Shown in pieces: positions 27,906-35,418 of a stretch of DNA of 64,000 nt. The DNA lies in contig JAIQFH010000017.1 in assembly GCA_020073385.1 (NCBI GenBank), forward strand, positions 52,939 through 116,938, in the 5' to 3' direction. Under the pieces are notes generated by a model. The model saw only the letters and a program-made list of their open reading frames with translations, ran no database searches and was not told the DNA's origin. Position 1 is the stretch's first letter; each line of letters begins with the position of its first letter. This stretch comes from Terriglobia bacterium. Its GTDB lineage: Bacteria > Acidobacteriota > Terriglobia > Terriglobales > Acidobacteriaceae. Made by a program: the position numbers and the translations under genes.

Positions 27906-30554
27906 GTGCGTCCGAATCAGGATCCCGGTTTTCTGCCGCGTAATCTGCCACTACTCGCACTTCTGCTGGCGATGTTGCCGCTAGCAGCGATTTCTGTCCA
28001 CGGAGCTACGCCTCAAGCCAGGGGACAGTCCACGCCTCCCTCGCAGCAAGTTCCATCGCCCTCGGCGCAACTGCCAGAACCTGCGGTACGCAATCCGGAG
28101 GTGCAACCTGCACCCAAGCCTGAGATTGCGCCGCCGACGATTACGATTCCACGGCTGTCGCGTGCACCATCTCTGGACGATTTCTTGACCATGCAGCCGG
28201 AGAGCGATGTAGCCCACGAGATGGCCAAGGTCACCGGTTTCACGCAGCGCAATCCTCATGATGGCGAAGCGGCGTCGGAGCCAACCGAGGCCTATCTCGG
28301 TTATGACCAGAAAAATCTTTACGTGGTTTTCGTTTGCTTCGACGATCCCAAGAAGGTGCGGGCCCGCATGTCGCGCCGCGAAGATATTTACGACGACGAC
28401 CAGGTGGAGATCATCCTCGACACATTTCACGACCGGCGGCGCGCTTACGCTTTCCAGACGACGCCTCTCGGTGTGCAGTGGGATGCGATCTGGACCGAGG
28501 CCTCCCGCGAGGAGGAGACACAGAGCCACTTCGACACGTCGTTTGATACGGTGTGGAACTCGCGCGGGAAAGTCACCGGGCGCGGCTTCGTGGTATGGAT
28601 GGAGATTCCGTTCAAGAGCCTGCGCTTCCCCGCCACGAAAACGCAAGAGTGGGGCGTCATTCTTTATCGCGGCATCACGCGCAAGACCGAAGATTCTTTC
28701 TGGCCGCACATCACCTTCAAGGTCGAAGGCCGCCTCGGACAGGCCGCCACCTTGCATGGTCTGGAAGGAATTTCACCGGGCCGCGACATTGAGCTCATTC
28801 CCTACGGGCTGATGCGCGGTTTCCGGGCGCTCGACAGCCGCGACTTTCAGAATCCTTACTTTCAGAAAGCAACGATTCAAGGCGCACCGGGCATGGACGC
28901 GAAGTTCGTGATCCGCGACCATTTCACGATTGACGCGACCGCGCACCCGGACTTCAGCCAGGTCGAATCGGAAGATCCGCAGATCACGGTAAACCAGCGC
29001 TACGCCGTCTATTTCCCCGAGAAGCGTCCATTCTTTCTGGAGAACGAAGATTTCTTCCGGTCGCCGATGAACCTGTTCTTCACCCGCAACATTGGCGCTC
29101 CTTCCGCCGGAATCCGCCTTACAGGAAAGGACGGGCCTTATTCAGTTGGCGTGATGAGCACCGACGATCGAAGCCCGGGTCTCGCCGTACCGGACTACAA
29201 CGCTTTATCGGGCATACGCTCTTACTTCACCATCGCCCGCGCGACTCGCGACATTGGGCGGCAGTCGAGCGTGGGGGTTCTTTACACCGACTGGGAATGC
29301 CCTACCACCGGCGAATACAACCGCATTGGAGGCGTCGATTCGCGCGTGAAGTTTAGCCCCAACTGGACCCTCGACGGACAGGCCGTCGCCAGTTCCAGCA
29401 ATATCCTCGGCAACTTCTTCAGCCCAACCTACTCGTCGAACAACTGTGAAGCGAACGCATATCCGTTCAGCTCGGGAAACAAAGGTAATAACAATTACTA
29501 TGCCGGGCCGGCGGAGCGGCTCCAGTTGCACCGCGACAGTCTTCACCTCACTTACGATGCCCAGTACAACGACATCAGTCCCGGGTTCGTTTCTGTTCCA
29601 GGCTTCATTAATCGCGCAGACGTTCGCGAACTCAAGCAGGAAATCGACTACCGTTTTCGTCCGAAGCGTGGCTGGATCGTAAACTGGGGGCCAACAGTCA
29701 ACATGCGCCATGACTTCGACCACACCGGCTTGCGCCTCGATACCGACTATTCGCCGTACCTGGCCATTCAAGGCCGTGGACAAACAATCATCTATCTGCG
29801 GCCCTACGAAGAAATCCGTGAGCGCCTGCGTCCGCAGGATTTCTGCTTTTATGGATACGGGTCGTGCCCCATCAATCCCCTGCCTCCTCCGAACGCGCCT
29901 CTGCCGAATCAGGATTACCACGAGCGCCAGAGTGGAGCTTCCTTCGAGACAGGATATTTCAAGAAGGCAACGATTCTCGCCAGCTACTACTGGGGCGATG
30001 CCGTGAATTTTGTGGCGCTGCCCGTGTCGCAGAATGCTACTCCTTATAATCATCCCTTCGTGGCTCGCGAAGACAATGCGCAAGCCTCGCTCATCATTCG
30101 TCCTTTCCAGCCGCTGAAGATCGAGAATACCTATCTTTTTGACCGCCTGCGCGCGGGAGACGGAGCGTTTCTGGCGGCGCAGGCACAGTTTCCCGGCACC
30201 GGTCGCGGCATCTTTAACGACCACATCCTGCGCAGCAAGTGGAACTGGCAATTCACTCCACAGCTTTCCGTGCGCGTGATTTTGCAATACAACGCGCTGC
30301 TGGCTGGAACTCCGGGTGTGGGATCGCCTTATACGTACCTGCCGACGTCGCGCGAATTCAACGCCGATTTCCTGATCACGTATCTTGTGCATCCCGGCAC
30401 CGCGATTTATGTCGGCTACAACAGCGACCTGCAGAATCTGAATGTGGTGCCCGCAGCTCCGGGATCACCGGGCTTTGTGACGAATACGGCCCGCGGCTAT
30501 CTGAACGACAGCCGCCAGTTCTTCGTGAAAGTCAGCTACCTTTTCCGTTTTTGA
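27906..30554 (+). CDS. CBM9-like / DUF5916 outer-membrane protein
   Basis: An 882-residue exported protein. After a signal region (LPLLALLLAMLPLAAIS) and a Pro-rich stretch, a CBM9-like domain spans about 80-280 (EAYLGYDQKNLYVVFVCFDD, YDDDQVEIILDTFHDRRRAY, VVWMEIPFKSLRF). The rest matches DUF5916, a predicted beta-barrel (FTIDATAHPDFSQVESEDPQ, YFPEKRPFFLENEDFF). The last residue is Phe in SYLFRF, as in proteins inserted by BamA. Such proteins are found in Acidobacteriota and Bacteroidota, often beside hydrolases, but their role is unproven. The DinB-like gene follows 32 bases later. Confidence 0.87.
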   Translation: MRPNQDPGFLPRNLPLLALLLAMLPLAAISVHGATPQARGQSTPPSQQVPSPSAQLPEPAVRNPEVQPAPKPEIAPPTITIPRLSRAPSLDDFLTMQPESDVAHEMAKVTGFTQRNPHDGEAASEPTEAYLGYDQKNLYVVFVCFDDPKKVRARMSRREDIYDDDQVEIILDTFHDRRRAYAFQTTPLGVQWDAIWTEASREEETQSHFDTSFDTVWNSRGKVTGRGFVVWMEIPFKSLRFPATKTQEWGVILYRGITRKTEDSFWPHITFKVEGRLGQAATLHGLEGISPGRDIELIPYGLMRGFRALDSRDFQNPYFQKATIQGAPGMDAKFVIRDHFTIDATAHPDFSQVESEDPQITVNQRYAVYFPEKRPFFLENEDFFRSPMNLFFTRNIGAPSAGIRLTGKDGPYSVGVMSTDDRSPGLAVPDYNALSGIRSYFTIARATRDIGRQSSVGVLYTDWECPTTGEYNRIGGVDSRVKFSPNWTLDGQAVASSSNILGNFFSPTYSSNNCEANAYPFSSGNKGNNNYYAGPAERLQLHRDSLHLTYDAQYNDISPGFVSVPGFINRADVRELKQEIDYRFRPKRGWIVNWGPTVNMRHDFDHTGLRLDTDYSPYLAIQGRGQTIIYLRPYEEIRERLRPQDFCFYGYGSCPINPLPPPNAPLPNQDYHERQSGASFETGYFKKATILASYYWGDAVNFVALPVSQNATPYNHPFVAREDNAQASLIIRPFQPLKIENTYLFDRLRAGDGAFLAAQAQFPGTGRGIFNDHILRSKWNWQFTPQLSVRVILQYNALLAGTPGVGSPYTYLPTSREFNADFLITYLVHPGTAIYVGYNSDLQNLNVVPAAPGSPGFVTNTARGYLNDSRQFFVKVSYLFRF

Positions 30555-30586
30555 CGGCAAGGGTAGACTCCGCAGAGGAACTTCCT

Positions 30587-31231
30587 ATGACAAGATTTGT
30601 GTCGACGCTGACGCTCGCCTTTTCCATGCTGAACTGGACCGCGGCAAACGCCCAGGTACAGCCCCCGCAGCACCAGCCCACCGCTGCCGAACTGAGCAGG
30701 GACGAAACTCCCGCAAAGGCAATCATGCGTACTTTTGAGTTTCAGGAGTATGACGTCCGCTCCGTCGCTGAAGCCATGCCGGAAGACAAATGGGATTTCC
30801 GCCCTGCTCCCGGAATGTTCAAGAGCGAAAAGCCTCAATTTGGTCCGGCCGAAGTGCGCACTTTCCGGGAACAGGTGAAGCATGTCGCCTGCGCCAACTT
30901 TGCCTTCGCCGCTGAACTCGACGGCGTGAAGCCGCCGGCGGGCTGCGACAAGAATGGGCCCAGCCCGGCTCATACCAAGGCCGAACTGCTGACTTACCTG
31001 CGCGACTCGTTCACGGCGCTGACGAAATCGCTCCATGCGATCAGCGTCAAGAACATGTTCGATCCGATCGAGGGACCCTATGCTGGGCCGAATACACGGC
31101 TAGGACTCGCTGAAGTCTGTGTCTGGCATAACGCCGATCACTACGGCCAGATGGCGATTTATCTGAGGTTGAACGGGATCGTGCCGCCTTCGAGCCGGAA
31201 TCCGCCGCCAAAATTGCAGGAGAAGTACTAA
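30587..31231 (+). CDS. exported DinB-family protein
   Basis: A 214-residue protein with a signal peptide (FVSTLTLAFSMLNWTAANAQ) followed by a DinB-like four-helix bundle. It includes EQVKHVACANFAFAAELDG and, near the end, VCWHNADHYGQMAIYLRLNG, whose H-x3-H pattern (HNADH) fits the divalent-metal triad of the fold. DinB_2 proteins are often thiol-dependent or unknown enzymes; exported forms are common in Acidobacteriota. AGAGGAA precedes ATG 30587. It is probably co-transcribed with the DUF5916 gene. Confidence 0.85.
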   Translation: MTRFVSTLTLAFSMLNWTAANAQVQPPQHQPTAAELSRDETPAKAIMRTFEFQEYDVRSVAEAMPEDKWDFRPAPGMFKSEKPQFGPAEVRTFREQVKHVACANFAFAAELDGVKPPAGCDKNGPSPAHTKAELLTYLRDSFTALTKSLHAISVKNMFDPIEGPYAGPNTRLGLAEVCVWHNADHYGQMAIYLRLNGIVPPSSRNPPPKLQEKY

Positions 31232-31305
31232 TTCTTTGAACGACGAGCAAGCCCCATGAAGCGCTCCGGCGCAGCCGAGGCCTGAGGTCGGACGCCTTGC
31301 GCGGT

Positions 31306-31335
31306 TTGCTGAATCCTGTGGAAATCCGGTAGAAT
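31306..31335 (+). promoter_or_regulatory. candidate sigma-70-type promoter of rpmE
   Basis: TTGCTG (31306-31311) and TAGAAT (31330-31335) with an 18-base spacer, about 30 bases before the rpmE ATG. GAGG lies in the short leader. Confidence 0.45.
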
Positions 31336-31365
31336 CTAATGATCTGAATCGAGGTTCCAAGCGAC

Positions 31366-31587
31366 ATGAAAGCAGCTATTCACCCGTCTTATAACGAAGT
31401 CCGTGTGCATTGTGCTTGCGGGAATACTTTTATGACCCGGTCGACCCATAAAGGCGATATCGGCGTAGAAATCTGCTCGAACTGCCATCCGTTCTTCACG
31501 GGCAAGCAGAAGCTGATGGACACTGCCGGCCGCGTCGAGCGCTTCCGCCGCAAGTATGCCAAGGCAGCCGAGACGGCGAAGAAGTAA
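31366..31587 (+). CDS. rpmE: 50S ribosomal protein L31
   Basis: A 73-residue ribosomal protein with four Cys (C16, C18, C37, C40), so it is the zinc-binding form that is typically replaced by a Cys-free paralog under zinc starvation. [14 protein letters not shown] and [15 protein letters not shown] are the family signatures. It is transcribed from its own promoter. Confidence 0.97.
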   Translation: MKAAIHPSYNEVRVHCACGNTFMTRSTHKGDIGVEICSNCHPFFTGKQKLMDTAGRVERFRRKYAKAAETAKK

Positions 31588-31593
31588 CTTCTT

Positions 31594-31640
31594 TGCCCGC
31601 GGATTCCGCGGATTTTCGCGGATTATAGAGAAATCGAGCC
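31594..31640. repeat. repeated-word hairpin, word CGCGGATT
   Basis: CCCGCGGATTCCGCGGATTT followed by TCGCGGATTA. It carries three near-tandem copies and lies just past rpmE. Confidence 0.45.
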
Positions 31641-31708
31641 CTCGCACAAAGCGGGGGCTTTCCTTTGATGCTCGGCTAAAATGAGCTCAGAATGCGAACA
31701 GGTCTCCT

Positions 31709-32959
31709 ATGGGCCTGGGCGGTGAAAGAGTTCTTCTCTCAAGTATGCGCAAGTTCTGGGACAACTCGGGCAGCGATTCGTCTGTAGAGCGCGAAAGTGT
31801 GCGCGTCAAGCCGGTTCCAGCAACGCTCCAGATCGGCACCGTCACCATCTCTCCGGCCACCGTCCTCGCCCCCATGGCCGGAGTCACTGACACCGTATTT
31901 CGCCGGTTCATCCGCAACCTTGGCGGATGCGGCCTCATCATGACCGAGTTCACGTCGGCTGACGGCGTGCTGCGCAAGAAAGATCAGAAGGCCAAGCGGT
32001 ATCTTCACTTCTACGACGATGAGCATCCGATCTCGGCGCAGCTTTTCGGCAGCGATCCCAACGTTATGGCCGAAGCTGCGCGGATGGTGGAAGGCCTCGG
32101 CTTCGATCTGGTCGACCTTAACCTTGGCTGCCCGGCGAAGAAAGTCGTGAAGTGCAACGGGGGGTCGGGGCTGCTGCGTGACTTGCCGGCGATTGGCAAG
32201 ATTTTCGAAGCCGTCCGCGCCGCCGTGAAGATTCCGTTCACTGTGAAGTTCCGCGCCGGGTGGAACGACGAAGAGATTGTCTGCGTCGAACTGGCGCGGA
32301 TGGCGGAAAGCTGCGGGCTTGCGGCAGTTGCGCTTCATGCCCGCACCCGGGAGATGGGTTACAGCGGCAATGCGCGCTGGGAATGGATCGCCGCAGTCAA
32401 GGATGCCGTCCAGATACCTGTCATCGGGAATGGCGACATTCGCACGCCCGAAGATGCCTGTGCCATGGTCACGCAGACCGGGTGCGACGCCGTCATGATT
32501 GGGCGGATGGCGCCGTCGAATCCATGGATCTTCCGGCAGATTGAACAGTACTGTGCAGGGATGAGGAATGATTCTGTGGGGACGGCCGCCATCGGCTGTC
32601 CGGTCGAACTCGGCTCGGCTACCGCTGACGGCAGCACATTTTCAAGTCAAGAATCATCACGGCCTTCGGCCGCCCCGGTCGAGGGCGTCCGGGGCTACAC
32701 GAAACTCTATGACGAACCTTCTGAGGCAGACCGGTACGAGATGATTCGGACCTACTTCCAGATGCTGATCGAAGAGGAACTGCCTGACGCGGTCGGGAAG
32801 ATGAAACAGTTCGCTTCCTGGTTCACGCATGGAGTTCCTGGCGGTGCCTCATTGCGCAAAGCGATCTATGAATCGAAGAGCGCGCCGGAAGTTCTCGGGC
32901 GTGTGGAGGAATTCTTTGAGTCCCGTCTGTCTCTGCAGACGGCCTCGATCGTTCGATAG
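31709..32959 (+). CDS. dus: tRNA-dihydrouridine synthase with in-frame palindrome insertion
   Basis: A 416-residue FMN enzyme reducing uridines in the D-loop of tRNA. Family motifs are LAPMAGVTDTVFRR, FDLVDLNLGCPAKKVVKCNGGSGLL (with the catalytic Cys in GCPAKKV), VTVKFRAGW-like VKFRAGWNDEEI, ALHARTREMGYSG, PVIGNGDI and CDAVMIGRMAPSNPWIFRQI. After QYCAGMRN an extra segment of about 50 residues appears before YEMIRTYFQMLIEEELPDA. It is encoded by a family A palindrome (32575-32619) and a second GC-rich palindrome (32652-32707). The domain junction there tolerates insertion. The exact Dus subgroup is not certain (closest to DusB). Confidence 0.93.
   Translation: MGLGGERVLLSSMRKFWDNSGSDSSVERESVRVKPVPATLQIGTVTISPATVLAPMAGVTDTVFRRFIRNLGGCGLIMTEFTSADGVLRKKDQKAKRYLHFYDDEHPISAQLFGSDPNVMAEAARMVEGLGFDLVDLNLGCPAKKVVKCNGGSGLLRDLPAIGKIFEAVRAAVKIPFTVKFRAGWNDEEIVCVELARMAESCGLAAVALHARTREMGYSGNARWEWIAAVKDAVQIPVIGNGDIRTPEDACAMVTQTGCDAVMIGRMAPSNPWIFRQIEQYCAGMRNDSVGTAAIGCPVELGSATADGSTFSSQESSRPSAAPVEGVRGYTKLYDEPSEADRYEMIRTYFQMLIEEELPDAVGKMKQFASWFTHGVPGGASLRKAIYESKSAPEVLGRVEEFFESRLSLQTASIVR
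32575..32619. repeat. family A palindrome inside dus
   Basis: TGTGGGGACGGCCGCCATCG and GCTGTCCGGTCGAACTCGG. This is the reverse orientation of the intergenic copy at 5453-5496. It is read in frame as VGTAAIGCPVE. Confidence 0.8.
32652..32707. repeat. second palindrome inside dus
   Basis: CGGCCTTCGGCCG, then CCCCGGTCGAGGGCGTCC and GGGGCTACACG. A C-rich stem and a CTACACG end, as in the folP element. Read in frame as SRPSAAPVEGVRGYT. Confidence 0.6.
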
Positions 32960-33075
32960 CAGCTTCTCCAGACATGGAACGCGGACCGAATCCCCGACTC
33001 CCCCATCCACAGAAGAAGGAAGGCGCGTTCGGTATAGTGTTGGGAAGCAATTTCTCCGCCCGACGCGAGGTTGGA

Positions 33076-33816
33076 ATGAAAATACTCCTGTTTACACTCT
33101 GCTGTGTTCTGATGTCGTCGTTTGGAATGGCCGTGCTGGCACATGCGGCTGCTGAGCCACAGGTCTTCTCCACCTCTGCGGGTCCAGTTAAGATCACTCC
33201 GCTCAATCATGCCAGCACGCTGATCGAAGCGGGAGGCAAGACCATCTATCTGGATCCTGCCAAGCCGGTGAAGTTCTCCGGTCTGCCGAAGGCGGATCTC
33301 ATTCTGATCACCGACATTCACGGGGACCACATGGATCCGGATTCGATCAAGGACACGAGCAAGGCCGACACCGAGATTTTCGCCGCGCCCGCGGTCGTGC
33401 AGACTGTCACTGCGGCGAAGCCCATTGCCAATGGTGAGACCAAGACGTGGCAAGGCTGGACGATCGAGGCGATCCCGGCCTACAACCTGAAGCGCGGCCC
33501 CGCTCCCAGGAAGCTTTTTCACGACAAAGGGCGTGGTAACGGCTACGTTCTCACCTACGGCGGAAAGCGGTTCTATTTTTCCGGAGACACCGAGGGCGTG
33601 CCGGAAATGCGCGCTCTCAAGAATATCGACGTTGCCTTCGTGTGTATGAATCTGCCCTATACCATGCCGCCCGAAGAAGCGGCCGAGGCGGTCAAGGCCT
33701 TCCATCCGAAAATCGTGATCCCCTACCACTATCGCGGGGCTGATCTGACGGTGTTTCAGAAAGCGTTGGAAGGAACTGGCATCGAGGTAAGGCTGCTGGA
33801 GTGGTATCCGAAGTAG
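33076..33816 (+). CDS. exported metallo-beta-lactamase-fold hydrolase
   Basis: A 246-residue MBL-fold protein with an N-terminal signal (ILLFTLCCVLMSSFGMAVLA). The metal motif is DIHGDHMD, so the first position of the usual H-x-H-x-D-H is Asp. The second zinc set includes GDTEGVPEM and the final His in PYHYRGAD. It resembles the UlaG-like group. The mutated first ligand may alter metal use. I chose ATG 33076 because GAGGTTGGA precedes it and the signal begins there; 34 extra codons upstream have no support. Confidence 0.85.
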   Translation: MKILLFTLCCVLMSSFGMAVLAHAAAEPQVFSTSAGPVKITPLNHASTLIEAGGKTIYLDPAKPVKFSGLPKADLILITDIHGDHMDPDSIKDTSKADTEIFAAPAVVQTVTAAKPIANGETKTWQGWTIEAIPAYNLKRGPAPRKLFHDKGRGNGYVLTYGGKRFYFSGDTEGVPEMRALKNIDVAFVCMNLPYTMPPEEAAEAVKAFHPKIVIPYHYRGADLTVFQKALEGTGIEVRLLEWYPK

Positions 33817-33820
33817 TCGA

Positions 33821-33864
33821 GTTCGAGCTGCGCTCGAAGGACAGCCGGGGCGGCTGTCCCCACA
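33821..33864. repeat. family A palindromic element, intergenic
   Basis: TTCGAGC-TGC-GCTCGAA, then GGACAGCCG-GGG-CGGCTGTCC, then CCACA. Nearly the same as 5453-5496. It lies between two same-direction genes. Confidence 0.8.
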
Positions 33865-33991
33865 CTATTTGTACATTCTCCGAATTTTCACTTGGCATTA
33901 ACGCCGCATTAATATGCCCCCGTTACCGTCGCGCACTAGGCCGCCCCGTGCGGGTTGGCACTCTTCTCTCCTTAAAGAGGGTAAAACCACA

Positions 33992-35221
33992 ATGAAGAAA
34001 AGCGCAGCGACTCTGCTTCTTTGCGTGGGCGCGTTAGCGGGAACCATGTTCTCCGCAGAAGGACCAGTGCCGAAGGGAGTTCGCCATCTTGATCACGTTT
34101 TCGTAATCCTGATGGAAAACCACGGCTACGGTCAGATCGTAGGCAATCCTAACGCGCCGTTCGTCAAAAGCTACATGAACTCGGCCAACACAGCGAGGAA
34201 CTACTTCGCAATCGGACACCCGAGTTCGACCAACTATCTGGAGATCGTCGGCGGTTCGAACTTCGGCGTTCGCAGCGATAACGGTCCCGACTGGCACAAT
34301 ACCGCCTGCACGCCCAACCTGCTAACTAACCCGCTGATGACAAACTTTGATACCCCTAGCAGCGGGCCCGTCTGCCCGATTTATGGCACCGGCACCGACG
34401 CTGCCACGCCCGCAATCGATGTCTCGGGAAACGAGTGTACGGCTCCTTGTTCGGAGGTCGATGTAGACGGTACGTTGGGCTTCGATGCCGCCTCGAATAC
34501 GGTGGGCAAAACGATCGTGGACCAGCTTGCGGACCAAGGCATGACCTGGAAGAGCTACCAGGAGAGCCTGCCTCCGTCGGGCGCCGACAACGTCACCTAT
34601 AGCGACGGCTACTTCACTGACCTTACCATTCCGGGCAACATTCCGGGCGGTCTTTTGAAGCTTTACGCCGCGAAGCACAACCCGTTCGTGTATTTCCAGA
34701 GCGTGCAAGACGGTCTCAAAGCGGGAGCGAAGAACATCGTCGGATTCCAAGGGAAAGGGGGGTTGTTTGAAGACCTCTCTGCCGGCAAGGTGCCGGCGTT
34801 TTCCTTCATTGCGCCGAACCAGTGCAATGATCAACACGGGCGCGAGAACGGCGGCTCGCAGTGCGCCTTTGACTTCGAAACCAACGGAACACTGACGGGT
34901 CTGAACCCTGCGCTCATCTATGTCGGAGATCTGGAACTGCGCAACATCGTTCACGCGATCCATGCGTCTCGGGCCTGGCATCAGGGGCGCAACGTCATCG
35001 TTGTGGCGTGGGACGAGAACGATTACAGCCTGGCTCCGAATAACAATCAGGTAGTGACGCTGGTGGAAACCAACTACGGGCGGGGTGGGCGTTCGAGTAA
35101 TCGTTTCTACACGCACTTTTCCCTGCTCAAGTCGTTGGAGGCCGGGTTGGGACTACCCTGCTTGAATCACGCCTGCGATCAGAGCACGAACATTATGTCG
35201 GACCTGTTCGGCGACGAGTAA
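33992..35221 (+). CDS. secreted phosphoesterase family protein (acid phosphatase / phospholipase C-like)
   Basis: A 409-residue exported enzyme of the phosphoesterase family (AcpA / phospholipase C superfamily). Signal peptide KKSAATLLLCVGALAGTMFSA. The metal/nucleophile motif is HVFVILMENHGYGQIV, with the E and N that bind metal in this family, then GHPSSTNYLEIVGGSN. The C-terminal metal site is VVAWDENDYS. It may release phosphate or split phosphodiesters outside the inner membrane. ATG 33992 is preceded by AAAGAGG; upstream codons in frame are not conserved. A strong hairpin follows the gene. Confidence 0.88.
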   Translation: MKKSAATLLLCVGALAGTMFSAEGPVPKGVRHLDHVFVILMENHGYGQIVGNPNAPFVKSYMNSANTARNYFAIGHPSSTNYLEIVGGSNFGVRSDNGPDWHNTACTPNLLTNPLMTNFDTPSSGPVCPIYGTGTDAATPAIDVSGNECTAPCSEVDVDGTLGFDAASNTVGKTIVDQLADQGMTWKSYQESLPPSGADNVTYSDGYFTDLTIPGNIPGGLLKLYAAKHNPFVYFQSVQDGLKAGAKNIVGFQGKGGLFEDLSAGKVPAFSFIAPNQCNDQHGRENGGSQCAFDFETNGTLTGLNPALIYVGDLELRNIVHAIHASRAWHQGRNVIVVAWDENDYSLAPNNNQVVTLVETNYGRGGRSSNRFYTHFSLLKSLEAGLGLPCLNHACDQSTNIMSDLFGDE

Positions 35222-35259
35222 CTGCCGTCGACCTCGAACGCCGGTCCGGATTTTCAACC

Positions 35260-35295
35260 GCCCACAGTTGCCAGCTCCTCCAGGCAACTGTGGGC
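35260..35295 (+). terminator. strong hairpin terminator after the phosphoesterase gene
   Basis: GCCCACAGTTGCC and GGCAACTGTGGGC form a perfect 13-bp stem around a 10-base loop, followed by ATAATTGTTCT. It is 38 bases past the stop codon. Confidence 0.7.
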
Positions 35296-35418
35296 ATAAT
35301 TGTTCTGTCTGACAACACGTCAATTGATGAGCAGCGATTCGTCGCGCCTGAATCCCTGCTGCCAGCCGTGAAACCGTCGGCCGCCGCTATCTGCTAGACT
35401 GTCGCCCGAATCCAAATT

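Noticed and set aside
29205..30392. Long open frame opposite the DUF5916 gene
   Set aside because: No domain, no ribosome binding site, and fully inside a well-supported gene.
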